A stretch of DNA of 18,434 nucleotides from JABMMZ01 sp044377005 (GCA_044377005.1 JBILJV010000044.1:1-18434), one strand, 5' to 3'; positions 7,059 to 15,715 are shown, counted from the stretch's first letter. Notes: a model not told the origin generated them from the sequence alone. Made by a program: numbers and translations.

Positions 7059-7574
7059 TTACAACTCTTTTACAAACCAATAATCTGTTTGGGGGGTTGA
7101 ACCTAATGGAAAATCATTTTCAATTCCCGTATTTATAAAACCATTTTTTTCATAAAACCCACGTGCGCGGAAATTATATTCCCAAACAGATAAATACATC
7201 ATATTGAATCCATCCTTTTTGGCAAATTCGATTGCAAAATCCATTAGCTTACTCGCTATTCCCATTCCATGAAAATCTTTTAATACATATAATCTTACTA
7301 ATTCAATAGCTTTCTTATTTTGAAATACTTCTAATGGACACTCATGTTTCGCATTGATTCTCATATACCCTTTTACAATTTCATCTTCTTCCAAGAAGAA
7401 AAAATTATCATTTTCATCTTGCAATTCTAACTCAATTTGTGACGAATTGAAATACAACTCTAAAACACCCCTCATGTCTTCCTTTGTACATGTATTTCCA
7501 AAAGTATCATCGAAAGTCTTTCTTCCTATTTCCTGTAATAGAGTCAAATCATTCAAGCTAGCGCGTCTTATCAT
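7059..7574 (-). CDS. GNAT-family N-acetyltransferase
   Basis: A 171-aa cytoplasmic enzyme expected to move an acetyl group from acetyl-CoA to an amine. Start 'MIRRASLNDLTLLQEIGRKTFDDTFG' and the general layout resemble the PaiA-like branch, some of which act on polyamines. The acetyl-CoA motif A is 'LVRLYVLKDFHGMGIASKLM' (92-111), with HGMGIA at 102-107 standing for the usual Q/RxxGxG/A. Motif B follows as 'MMYLSVWEYNFRARGFYEKNGF', typical of the fold. The substrate is unknown. It is monocistronic: a promoter box nearly touches its ATG and unrelated genes flank it. A 26-bp palindrome lies about 70 bases upstream and may bind a regulator. Confidence 0.92.
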   Translation of the reverse strand: MIRRASLNDLTLLQEIGRKTFDDTFGNTCTKEDMRGVLELYFNSSQIELELQDENDNFFFLEEDEIVKGYMRINAKHECPLEVFQNKKAIELVRLYVLKDFHGMGIASKLMDFAIEFAKKDGFNMMYLSVWEYNFRARGFYEKNGFINTGIENDFPLGSTPQTDYWFVKEL

Positions 7575-7578
7575 AGGG

Positions 7579-7606
7579 CAAAGTTATCACTTTTTACAAT
7601 TACAAA
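7579..7606 (-). promoter_or_regulatory. Promoter of the GNAT gene
   Basis: On the minus strand, TAACTTTG (7586-7579) matches TAnnTTTG exactly. A TTTG lies upstream at 7606-7603, 16 bases away, slightly short of the usual -33 spacing. Four bases (CCCT) separate the -7 box from the ATG at 7574, so the mRNA should start at or next to the start codon. Confidence 0.55.
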
Positions 7607-7642
7607 AGCCTATCTTAACTTTTTGCTAAATTCTATTCCGAT

Positions 7643-7668
7643 TATTCAAACAAATATTTGTTTGAATA
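7643..7668. promoter_or_regulatory. 26-bp perfect palindrome, candidate operator
   Basis: The half site TATTCAAACAAAT (7643-7655) is followed directly by its exact reverse complement (7656-7668). It lies upstream of the GNAT gene, about 70-95 bases before its start, and about 125 bases past the katG terminator, with no gene in between. Perfect dyads of this length are typical of repressor or activator sites; a DNA cruciform or transcript hairpin is also possible. No regulator gene is nearby. Confidence 0.55.
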
Positions 7669-7792
7669 CTTTTTTACAAACCAACAGTTGAATGATAAAT
7701 TGTATATAAATACAAATTTTGCGAATTGCGCTATTTATAATGTGCTTTACTCGCTCTATTTCCTTTCATTGATATACAAATAAATTGTATAA

Positions 7793-7824
7793 AAAAACCT
7801 CTCTTTTTTATAAGAGAGGTTTTT
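7793..7824 (-). terminator. Rho-independent terminator of katG
   Basis: AAAAACCTCTCTT at 7793-7805 pairs perfectly with 7812-7824 (13 bp) around a 6-base loop. On the minus strand the stem ends in a run of seven Ts. It begins 23 bases past the katG stop codon. The matching A and T runs make it usable in both directions. Confidence 0.9.
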
Positions 7825-7846
7825 AAATTATAATTGAATATCATTT

Positions 7847-10141
7847 TTATTTTTTCAAATCAAATCTGTCTGCATTCATTACTTTGTTCCACGCTTGAAC
7901 AAAATCATTGATAAATTTGTCTTTCGCATCTGCACTTGCATACACTTCTGCCAATGCTCTTAATTCTGAGTGTGAACCAAAGATTAAATCGGCTCTTGAA
8001 GCAGTCCATTTTAACTCTCCTGTAGCTCTGTCTCTGCCTTCAAATACTTCTTTGGTATCATTAGTAGCTTTCCAAACAATATTCATGTCTAATAAATTGA
8101 CAAAAAATGCATTGTTTAGTTTTCCAGGTTGTGTTGTTAATACTCCTATTTTTGATTGGTTGTAATTAGCATCTAACACTCTCATACCACCCAATAGAAC
8201 TGTCATTTCTGGTGCTGTCAATTTCAATAATTGCGCTTTGTCAACCAATAATTCCTCAGTAGAAACCGTGTATTTATTTTTAGTATAATTTCGGAATCCA
8301 TCTGCGATAGGCTCAAGTACTGTCATACTATTAACGTCTGTTTGTTCTTGCGTAGCATCCATTCTACCTGGCATAAAAGGAATTTTAATGGCATAACCGG
8401 CCTCTTTAGCTGATTTCTCAACGGCTGCATTTCCACCCAAAACGATTAGATCTGCCATGGATATTTTTTTTGTTTTTGATTTAGCATTGAAGTTCTTTTG
8501 GATACCTTCATATACTTTTAAAACTTTGTCCAATTGAGAAGGATTATTGGCTTCCCAATTTCTTTGAGGCAATAATTGAATACGAGCTCCATTAGCGCCT
8601 CCTCTTTTATCTGAACCTCTGAAAGTAGATGCTGATGCCCAAGCGGTGGAAATAAGTTCACTTGTTGATAATCCAGAATTTAATATGATTTTTTTAAGAT
8701 CTTCAACATCCTTGTCATTTACCAATTCATGATTTACTACTGGAATTGGGTCTTGCCAAATTAAGTCTTCTTTTGGAACTTCTGGCCCAAGGTATAATGC
8801 ACGAGGCCCCATGTCACGGTGTGTTAATTTGAACCAAGCACGCGCAAATGCATCGTCGAATGCTGCAGGATTGTCTTTGAACTTTCTAGATATCTTTTCA
8901 TAGATTGGGTCAAAACGCATCGATAAATCGGTTGTTAACATCGTTGGTAAATGATATTTGTCTTTGTCAAATGCGTCAGGTATGATACTGTCTCCATTTT
9001 TGGCAACCCATTGATGAGCTCCTGCTGGACTTTTGGTTAATTCCCAATCGTAAGCAAATAAAATATTGAAAAAGGAATTACTCCATTTAGTAGGTGTAGA
9101 CGTCCATGTTACTTCCAAACCTGAGGTGATTGCATCTTTGCCTTTACCAGATTTGTAAGTACTGTGCCAACCTAAACCTTGTGATTCGATACTAGCAGCT
9201 TCGGGCTCGTGACCTACATGCGAAGCAGGTCCAGCACCATGCGTTTTACCTAATGTATGTCCACCAGCGATTAATGCAACGGTTTCTTCGTCATTCATAC
9301 CCATTCTTCCGAATGTTTCACGTATGTCTTTAGCAGCAGCTATTGGGTCAGGATTTCCGTTAGGACCTTCAGGATTAACATAAATTAATCCCATTTGAAC
9401 AGCTGCTAATGGATTTTCGAGTTTACGGTCTTCAGTGTATCTCTTATCATCCAACATTTTAGTTTCAGAACCCCAATAAACATTATATTCTGGTTCCCAA
9501 ACATCGGCTCTACCACCAGCAAATCCAAAGGTTTTGAAACCCATAGATTCTAAAGCGACGTTGCCTGTTAAAATCATTAAATCTGCCCATGATATTTTTT
9601 GACCATATTTTTGTTTAATAGGCCAAAGTAATCTTCGTGCTTTGTCTAAGTTTCCGTTGTCGGGCCAACTATTAAGTGGAGCAAAACGTTGTTGCCCTGC
9701 ACATGCACCTCCTCTTCCATCACCTGTGCGGTATGTTCCTGCACTATGCCAAGCCATACGAATAAACAATGGGCCATAGTTGCCAAAATCAGCAGGCCAC
9801 CAATCTTGCGACTGGGTTAAAATGGCTTTGATATCTTCTTTTAAAGCATTGTATTCAAGACTAGTAAAAGCATGGGCGTAATTAAACTGAGTGCCTAGTG
9901 GATTAGAAAGGGAAGAATTTTGCCTTAATACATTAAGATTTAATTGATTTGGCCACCATTCAAGATTAGCAACAGGTTTATTCACCATTTCTTTTGGAGA
10001 ATTTTCACTAACACTCGAGGTTTGATGACCTGAAGTTGTTTGCCCGAAGTGGAAAGGACACTTATCCCCTTCCGTACTACTTGGTTGACTGTAGGCAGAA
10101 ATACTGACTACAATGGCAATACTAAGCATTATTTTTTTCAT
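7847..10141 (-). CDS. katG: Catalase-peroxidase KatG with a signal peptide (exported)
   Basis: A heme enzyme that breaks down H2O2 by catalase and peroxidase activity. From the ATG at 10141 it has 764 aa. It starts with 'MKKIMLSIAIVVSISAYSQ', a signal peptide with cleavage near residue 18 or 19, so the enzyme should be periplasmic; most KatG proteins are cytoplasmic. The distal site is Arg128, Trp131 and His132 in 'RMAWHSAGTYR'; the Trp131-Tyr254-Met280 set that forms the catalase cross-link is present ('YVNPEGPNG', 'RMGMNDEE'); the proximal heme ligand is His295 in 'AGGHTLGKTHGAG'. The C-terminal peroxidase-like domain is complete. An upstream in-frame start at 10210 would put 23 extra residues before the signal peptide and was rejected. 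A near-match -7 box (TTACTTTG, 10175-10182) gives a leader of about 27 bases. It is monocistronic, with a strong terminator. Confidence 0.96.
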   Translation of the reverse strand: MKKIMLSIAIVVSISAYSQPSSTEGDKCPFHFGQTTSGHQTSSVSENSPKEMVNKPVANLEWWPNQLNLNVLRQNSSLSNPLGTQFNYAHAFTSLEYNALKEDIKAILTQSQDWWPADFGNYGPLFIRMAWHSAGTYRTGDGRGGACAGQQRFAPLNSWPDNGNLDKARRLLWPIKQKYGQKISWADLMILTGNVALESMGFKTFGFAGGRADVWEPEYNVYWGSETKMLDDKRYTEDRKLENPLAAVQMGLIYVNPEGPNGNPDPIAAAKDIRETFGRMGMNDEETVALIAGGHTLGKTHGAGPASHVGHEPEAASIESQGLGWHSTYKSGKGKDAITSGLEVTWTSTPTKWSNSFFNILFAYDWELTKSPAGAHQWVAKNGDSIIPDAFDKDKYHLPTMLTTDLSMRFDPIYEKISRKFKDNPAAFDDAFARAWFKLTHRDMGPRALYLGPEVPKEDLIWQDPIPVVNHELVNDKDVEDLKKIILNSGLSTSELISTAWASASTFRGSDKRGGANGARIQLLPQRNWEANNPSQLDKVLKVYEGIQKNFNAKSKTKKISMADLIVLGGNAAVEKSAKEAGYAIKIPFMPGRMDATQEQTDVNSMTVLEPIADGFRNYTKNKYTVSTEELLVDKAQLLKLTAPEMTVLLGGMRVLDANYNQSKIGVLTTQPGKLNNAFFVNLLDMNIVWKATNDTKEVFEGRDRATGELKWTASRADLIFGSHSELRALAEVYASADAKDKFINDFVQAWNKVMNADRFDLKK

Positions 10142-10174
10142 ATTTTTTATGGATAAATTTAAAATTATTGAGTG

Positions 10175-10182
10175 CAAAGTAA
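10175..10182 (-). promoter_or_regulatory. Probable -7 element of katG
   Basis: On the minus strand this reads TTACTTTGCA, one change from TAnnTTTG and like many Bacteroidota start sites. No OxyR or PerR-type site is evident to me nearby. Confidence 0.35.
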
Positions 10183-10429
10183 GATAACTTAAATATATAA
10201 ATAAAATCAATATTTAAAATATAAATATAAGCAATCCTAATAACTTAATGGCAGACGATTAGTTTCTTGTGCAATACAAATATAATTAAAAAAGAAACAA
10301 TGACTAATACTATTTTTATAAATAAAAGATCAAGAGAGATTGTTTTATTAGTGTTTATATGCTGTAAAAACTATTTTTGAAATCGTCCACCTATTGATTA
10401 TTATAATAATTCATAACATTAAAGTTTAA

Positions 10430-10627
10430 AATGAAAATTTATTAAAAGAAATTATCCATGAAATATATGAATACTATGGACTTATAATACTCAACATAGA
10501 AGCTTCATTCAAAAGAGTAAAAATTTCATATTACAAAATGCAGGTTGCGATATTTACTAAGATTGAAGGAATAATTGAATTAATTTTATCAGATTCAATT
10601 CTGAAGAAAATATTTACTATCAAATAA
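10430..10627 (+). pseudogene. Possible gene remnant, 65-codon frame without a start codon
   Basis: The plus frame is open for 65 codons up to TAA at 10625-10627, reading for example 'EIYEYYGLIILNIEASFKRV' and 'KMQVAIFTKIEGIIELILSD'. There is no ATG, GTG or TTG near its start; the only internal ATG (10538) leaves 29 codons. The composition, with alternating charged and hydrophobic residues, looks helical and somewhat protein-like, but AT-rich DNA gives Ile/Lys-rich frames easily. I do not recognise a family. It may be a decayed gene or chance. Confidence 0.2.
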
Positions 10628-10653
10628 CAATCTTATTTTTAAAAACTAAACTA

Positions 10654-12186
10654 TTACAATTCAGTTTGTAGATAATACTGATTAATACCCTCGAGTAAAT
10701 CCATAGCAGTAGTAGACACTATACCTCTATTTTGGGCGCACCAAATACCCGATTGTGCATGTATATAGAGCCCTAGCAATGCCGCATCAGACACTTGTAA
10801 CCCCTGTGCAAGTTGGGCCGTTATTATTCCTAGTAATATATCACCACTACCACCTTTGGCTAAGGATGGACTGCTGTCGTAAAGTATGTATTCTGTTTGA
10901 TTAGGGTTGTATATAATACTAACTGAATCTTTTAAGACAATAGTGACATTGTGTTTTTGAGAAAATTGTTTAGCAAGTATTGCCCTTTCTTTGGAACAAT
11001 TAACCTCAATTTTAAACAAACGGTCGAACTCTTTGGGATGGGGCGTAAGAACACATTGCTGAGGAAATACAATATGGTCAACACCAAACTCTCCTATCAT
11101 GTTCAAAGCATCTGCATCTATTGCCAATGGGATATTATAATGTCTACATTGTGCTATTATTTCCAACAGAAACGCTAAAGTAGCATCATTTGTACCTATT
11201 CCTGGACCTATCCCTACTGCGCTATAAGTACGAATATCTATGAAATCATTGAGCAAAAAATCCTTACCACTATTATTTAAAACCATAGCTTCGGGTACCA
11301 ATGTTTGTAAGACTTGATAACATGACTCTGGAGAAAGAATACTGGTTTTTCCACTACCCGACTTTACAATTGCTTTAGCCGACAAAGAAGCAGCTCCACA
11401 CATTCCTTTTTGTCCTGCTATTAATAAGGCATGGCCAAAGGTTCCTTTGTGACAAAATTTTGTTCTTTTGGGAATAAACGCACTAACTTCTTCTTGGGTA
11501 ATTAGCAACTGATTGCTTTCAATTATATTTAAGAATGTTTTATCTAATCCTATGTCTACAACTTTAATAACCCCTGTCGCGCTTTCACTTTCAGGAAATA
11601 AAAAAGAAGGTTTTAGTTGTTGAAAAGTTAGTGTCAAGTTTGCTTTTATGAAATTATCTTGAACCAATTGCCAATTATTCAAATCTATTTCTGAAGGGAA
11701 ACCTGAGGGAACATCTATTGAAATTACGGTTTCAAAATTCGCTTTGTTAATTTTATTAATTAATTCACAAAGTGGCGATTTTAAAGGCAATGACAATCCA
11801 ACGCCCAAAATACAATCTATCAAAACTTCGAAATGGGTGTTCTCGTTTTCAAATGTTTCTTCAGAAATTATTAAATCACTGTATTTGGACTTAAACTGCT
11901 CAAAATAAAAACTTGCTTCATCGGTGTATGTTTTCGATGGATTTGTAAGCAATACTCTAACATTGTAATGACCCTCTGCTAACAAATAAGCAATACAAAG
12001 CCCATCAGCACCATTGTTGCCATTGCCACAAACCACTAATATATTTTGTGAAGTAACACAAGCTTCTTTAATAAAATTAATTGCATTTTGCGAAGCTCTT
12101 TCAACTAATCTTATTGAAGAAATGGGTTCATTTTGAATAGTGAATTCATCCCACTCTCTCAACTGATTTGTATTTAAAAACTTCAT
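10654..12186 (-). CDS. nnr: Bifunctional NAD(P)H-hydrate epimerase / ADP-dependent NAD(P)H-hydrate dehydratase
   Basis: This enzyme repairs damaged NADHX and NADPHX: the N-terminal half (YjeF_N, residues about 1-220) epimerises them, and the C-terminal half (CARKD kinase fold, about 235-505) dehydrates the S form using ADP. The 510-aa length is usual for the fusion. Visible: 'VVCGNGNNGADGLCIAYLL' (51-69), 'LIDCILGVGL' with Asp124, 'SIDVPSGF' (156-163); then 'KGTFGHALLIAGQKGMCGAA' (247-266), 'GIGPGIG' (325-331), 'AIDADALNM' (355-363), 'VLTPHPKEFDRLF' (379-391) and 'AKGGSGDILLGIITAQLA' (443-460) with the catalytic Asp449. One oddity: the usual GNNGGDG reads GNNGADG, with Ala60 for Gly. It starts three bases after the lptD stop, so the two are co-transcribed. 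Confidence 0.95.
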   Translation of the reverse strand: MKFLNTNQLREWDEFTIQNEPISSIRLVERASQNAINFIKEACVTSQNILVVCGNGNNGADGLCIAYLLAEGHYNVRVLLTNPSKTYTDEASFYFEQFKSKYSDLIISEETFENENTHFEVLIDCILGVGLSLPLKSPLCELINKINKANFETVISIDVPSGFPSEIDLNNWQLVQDNFIKANLTLTFQQLKPSFLFPESESATGVIKVVDIGLDKTFLNIIESNQLLITQEEVSAFIPKRTKFCHKGTFGHALLIAGQKGMCGAASLSAKAIVKSGSGKTSILSPESCYQVLQTLVPEAMVLNNSGKDFLLNDFIDIRTYSAVGIGPGIGTNDATLAFLLEIIAQCRHYNIPLAIDADALNMIGEFGVDHIVFPQQCVLTPHPKEFDRLFKIEVNCSKERAILAKQFSQKHNVTIVLKDSVSIIYNPNQTEYILYDSSPSLAKGGSGDILLGIITAQLAQGLQVSDAALLGLYIHAQSGIWCAQNRGIVSTTAMDLLEGINQYYLQTEL

Positions 12187-12189
12187 GAT

Positions 12190-14880
12190 TTATTGATCGG
12201 TCCAAAGACGTTTTTTGTCCACCTTCAAACTTTGCAATATACTACTATTGACCTTAATAGAAAAGAAAAAACTCTTTCTTACACCATCTGGTATCCATGA
12301 AAAATTAAGTGCCCAACAGTGCAGTAATCGACTTACCTCAAACTGAGTAAAGGCAATTTTCTTTTGTTCAAAATCATACCCAGAATTACATCCTATTTTC
12401 CATTTTGGTGTTAGATTTAAATCGCCACTAAAACCAAGAGTATGAAAATACCGAGTTGCATAATTGATTCTAGAGTAGTTCATTGAGTAATTGACATTCA
12501 AACTCCATTCTCTGTCAAAATTAACATAAGCATTAGGATTGCGCATTAACTCTCCAAATTCATTCACGTCTTCTTGGGTTTTTATTTTTCCAGTGGTATC
12601 TAAAGATTTTTTAGATTTAAACATGTCTGCATTAATTCCTGTTTGCATAGAAACCTGACCACTGGTCCATGTACCTATTCTTTTTCCTCTCAATATCTCT
12701 AATTTATCAATGGTTGCATTGCCTACTTTTTGATAAGGATTTAAAACGGCGTTAGCATTTAAGTTGACATGGTTAAACAATCTTGTAAAACCATTTACTG
12801 AAATATTAGACAACCTTTTTGCTGTATCCAAAAAATTATAATACCCTGAAATGTTAAAACTTTCTATCCAAGTTTTATTTTCAAATTTGGCACTTGTGTC
12901 CGTTTTCTTAAGCACTTTGGCTTGCAGGTTGTTTCCAATAGAAAAGTTTAACAAACCACTTGGACCGCCACTAGGCGAACCTTTAATTGCATTTTCGTAG
13001 ATAGAATATCTTTGTAATCTGCCTGTGGTATCAGCTTGTACTTGCTTAAAAATACCAAACTTTTCTTGACTGTAATCGGGTCTATAGCTGAAACCAATAT
13101 TAGGGGTAATGGTGTGTCTAATGGCTGATATTTTTTTAGAACGCATTTGATAAGTTCCAAATATCTGTGTTCCAATGTTGGCATTGGCAGAATAATCGCT
13201 AGATCTGCTAAAACCTCTATTAAAAGTAGTATCTAATTTTTTATTTTGTTCGTTCCAGTTTTTTTCTATTGAATTAAAATACCAATATTCTCGGTAATTA
13301 ACACTCGGTGTAAAAGAGAATTTTTGTTTGAAGAACTTATAAGAACCCAAAGTAATGGGAATACTATGAATTATACCTTGTTTAAATTCATCACCCACGG
13401 TTAATTTTAGAGGTGAATTGAATTGAATTCCCGGCAATATTGATTCAAAAGGTAATCCGGAGAAGAAAATACTGTCTTTAGTTTCTATTCGATTTTCAAA
13501 CTCCAACTGATAACTAACCCCAAAATCTTTGTACCATTTATATTTACCTATGGCATTAGGTTTAGAAAAAGGTGTTATTCTTTGCACGTTGAGTGTTATA
13601 TTGGGCAAAGACATGCTAAAGTTTCTATTTTTGGTATTTTGACGGTGCGTAATTCCCGAAATGAAATTTACTTTATTGCGAAACAACATTTTAGAATAAG
13701 AGACGGAAGAGCCGAATTCATTGGTAACAATGGTCGTTGGATTAACAGAATTTAACTGAGCAGCATTATTTTTTTGTATGTTCACATTTGCCGTAAAAGT
13801 AGAACCGGGCTTGGCTTTAGGATCTTGATTGTGAGTCCATCTTAAACTAAAAGTTTTGGTATTTTTCAATTTAAATAAAGGGTCTTCTCTCTCAGCAGTT
13901 AAATACTTTGCATTTTCAATTTGGAAATTACCATTGTATTTGTAACGTTTGTTATAACGGGTATTTGAAGCGATTCTCCAACTTCCTCTAAAGTAAATAT
14001 CACCCATAAAACTTTGGTCCATTTTATCACTGATGGCAAAATGATATCCAATATTTCTTAAAAAAGGCCCGAAATTTCCACTCATACCATAATCAAAAGG
14101 GACTAATCCTGAGCGTTTTTCTTTTTTAGTTGGAAACATTCCAAAAGGAATAAAAAGTGGTGTTGGCACATTTTCAATGACTAGATTTGCAGGCCCAAAA
14201 ATGATTTTTTTATTGGGTATAATTTTCAGTTTTTGTGCTTTTAAATAAAAATGAGGATGTTCGGGATTATTACAAGTGGTATACTTTCCGACATCACTGT
14301 ACAAACTTTGGTCATCATCTCGCAGCACTTTGTTACAATGAATAAAACCATCGCCTTCTTTCATAGTAATACCATAGGTTCTCCCTCTTTTGGTATTAAA
14401 ATTATAAATCATTGTATCGGCTTCTGTTTCTCTTTCACCATCATTAAAAATTGGCTTCCCAACATACCTTCCCGCTGAATCTATCCTTCCTATTGCGTAC
14501 AATTCACGCTTGTCAAAATCCACAATAATAATTGCAGCTTTGAGGTCGATTCCCTGATATTTGATAGAAGCATTGCCGTAAAAGTATGCCTTTTTCTGTC
14601 TTAAATCAAACAAACTAGAATCCTGAGCTTGGTAATCAATAAGATCAGTAATGGCATCTTTTGAAATTCTGAAAGTATCAGTAGTTTTTTTTAAGGAATT
14701 CTGAATTTGCTTAATTGGATCATTTTGTAATTGTAAAGTATCGATTATAGCAGTTTTTTTAAAAGAAATTGTATCATTAATTTGAGCCTCTACTTCATTA
14801 CTGTATAAAATGTAGCACGAAAATTGTATTATCCACAATAATGATTGGAGATGTTTGGTTGTAAATAATAGATTAAACAA
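12190..14880 (-). CDS. lptD: LptD-like outer membrane LPS assembly protein
   Basis: LptD is the outer membrane beta-barrel that inserts lipopolysaccharide into the outer leaflet. From a TTG at 14880 the protein has 896 aa with a signal peptide ending near 'SNEVEAQ'. An OstA/LptA-like N domain follows ('FDLRQKKAYFYGNASIKYQG', 'ADTMIYNFNTKRGRTYG'), then 'CNNPEHPHFYLKAQKLKIIP' and 'LFIPFGMFPTKKEKRSGLV', both characteristic of Bacteroidota LptD, and a long C-terminal barrel of alternating strands to the end. No in-frame ATG is available at a sensible place: the open frame runs on upstream antisense to the amidase gene, and the promoter box at 14902-14909 limits the start. TTG at 14880 gives a positively charged start and a hydrophobic core; TTG at 14838 is the alternative. 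nnr follows in the same operon; the amidase is divergent, both being envelope functions. Confidence 0.9.
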   Translation of the reverse strand: MFNLLFTTKHLQSLLWIIQFSCYILYSNEVEAQINDTISFKKTAIIDTLQLQNDPIKQIQNSLKKTTDTFRISKDAITDLIDYQAQDSSLFDLRQKKAYFYGNASIKYQGIDLKAAIIIVDFDKRELYAIGRIDSAGRYVGKPIFNDGERETEADTMIYNFNTKRGRTYGITMKEGDGFIHCNKVLRDDDQSLYSDVGKYTTCNNPEHPHFYLKAQKLKIIPNKKIIFGPANLVIENVPTPLFIPFGMFPTKKEKRSGLVPFDYGMSGNFGPFLRNIGYHFAISDKMDQSFMGDIYFRGSWRIASNTRYNKRYKYNGNFQIENAKYLTAEREDPLFKLKNTKTFSLRWTHNQDPKAKPGSTFTANVNIQKNNAAQLNSVNPTTIVTNEFGSSVSYSKMLFRNKVNFISGITHRQNTKNRNFSMSLPNITLNVQRITPFSKPNAIGKYKWYKDFGVSYQLEFENRIETKDSIFFSGLPFESILPGIQFNSPLKLTVGDEFKQGIIHSIPITLGSYKFFKQKFSFTPSVNYREYWYFNSIEKNWNEQNKKLDTTFNRGFSRSSDYSANANIGTQIFGTYQMRSKKISAIRHTITPNIGFSYRPDYSQEKFGIFKQVQADTTGRLQRYSIYENAIKGSPSGGPSGLLNFSIGNNLQAKVLKKTDTSAKFENKTWIESFNISGYYNFLDTAKRLSNISVNGFTRLFNHVNLNANAVLNPYQKVGNATIDKLEILRGKRIGTWTSGQVSMQTGINADMFKSKKSLDTTGKIKTQEDVNEFGELMRNPNAYVNFDREWSLNVNYSMNYSRINYATRYFHTLGFSGDLNLTPKWKIGCNSGYDFEQKKIAFTQFEVSRLLHCWALNFSWIPDGVRKSFFFSIKVNSSILQSLKVDKKRLWTDQ

Positions 14881-14935
14881 AACTAATTCGCGAAATTTGC
14901 ACAAAACTAATTTAAAAAATTGAACGATAGTAAAG
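14881..14935. promoter_or_regulatory. Divergent promoter region between lptD and the amidase gene
   Basis: On the minus strand TAGTTTTG (14909-14902) matches TAnnTTTG exactly and predicts lptD transcription starting near 14898, a leader of about 18 bases before the TTG at 14880. On the plus strand GAAATTTG (14892-14899) is one mismatch from the consensus and could serve the amidase. The two overlap around the palindrome TTCGCGAA (14887-14894), a candidate operator. Neither has a good -33 TTG. Confidence 0.5.
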
Positions 14936-15715
14936 ATGGATAAAAAATTATTAATAAGCTTCTTAATTGCATCTTTTTGGATAAGTTCATCCTTTATCGG
15001 CGATGAGAATAAATTCGATATAGTTGTCATAGACGCGGGACACGGAGGACATGACCCAGGCTGTAACTTTGTAAACGACCGCGAGAAAGAGGTAACTCTG
15101 TCAATTGCCTTAAAACTAGGCAAAATGATAGAAGATAGCCTTCCTGAAGTTAAGGTCGTGTATACTCGAAAAACTGACAAATTTATTGAATTAAGCGAAC
15201 GCAGCAATATAGCTAACAAAAACAATGCCGACCTTTTTATAAGTATACATTGCAACGCTAATGATAATGCTGAAGCCAATGGAACTGAGACTTACATTAT
15301 GGGTTTACACAAATCAGAAAGTAATTTACAGGTGTCCAAACGTGAAAACAGCGTTATTACTTTAGAAAAAGATTATAAAAACAACAGTGCTTATGAACAA
15401 TTTGACCCAAATTCTCCTATAGGTCACATTATTTTTTCACTTATCCAAAATGCTTACATAGATCAAAGTGCTAAATTTGCTAGTCATGTAGAAACCGAAT
15501 TCAAGAAAAATACTAAGTTAAAAAGTCGTGGAGTTAAACAAGCAGGTTTTTTAGTATTATGGAAAACAGCGATGCCAGGAGTACTAATTGAAACTGGTTT
15601 TTTATCCAATGAAATGGATAGAAAAGTTTTGTCCAAAGACAGCGGTCAAATAGTAATGGCCAAATCTATTTACAACGCTGTAAAAAAATACAAAACAAGT
15701 ACAGCAGGCAAGTAA
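14936..15715 (+). CDS. N-acetylmuramoyl-L-alanine amidase (Amidase_3, AmiC type)
   Basis: A zinc amidase that cuts the bond between N-acetylmuramic acid and L-alanine in peptidoglycan, used in cell separation and wall remodelling in the periplasm. The 259-aa product starts with a signal peptide ('MDKKLLISFLIASFWISSSF'). The Amidase_3 motifs are 'VVIDAGHGGHDPG' with zinc ligand His36, 'REKEVTLSIALKL' with Glu50, 'ADLFISIHCNAND' with His105, and 'PGVLIETGFLSN' with the catalytic Glu219. The segment at about 121-165 (MGLHKSESNLQVSKRENSVI...) is the long insert usual in Bacteroidota members. No SPOR or LysM targeting domain is present. It is divergent from lptD across 55 bases and convergent with the 85-aa gene. 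Confidence 0.95.
   Translation: MDKKLLISFLIASFWISSSFIGDENKFDIVVIDAGHGGHDPGCNFVNDREKEVTLSIALKLGKMIEDSLPEVKVVYTRKTDKFIELSERSNIANKNNADLFISIHCNANDNAEANGTETYIMGLHKSESNLQVSKRENSVITLEKDYKNNSAYEQFDPNSPIGHIIFSLIQNAYIDQSAKFASHVETEFKKNTKLKSRGVKQAGFLVLWKTAMPGVLIETGFLSNEMDRKVLSKDSGQIVMAKSIYNAVKKYKTSTAGK

Larger units (their letters stand above)
10142..10653. other. 512-base gene-poor gap between nnr and katG
   Basis: Apart from the katG promoter at the left end, no credible complete gene is seen on either strand. The one protein-like stretch is the start-less frame at 10430-10627, listed separately. Confidence 0.5.

Noticed and set aside
10142..10210. 23-residue N-terminal extension of KatG
   Set aside because: It would sit in front of a complete signal peptide and cross the probable katG promoter box; the ATG at 10141 is the better start.
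14936..15279. Upstream extension of the lptD frame antisense to the amidase gene
   Set aside because: The frame stays open, but this stretch is the reverse strand of a clear amidase gene, and the lptD promoter box lies downstream of it.
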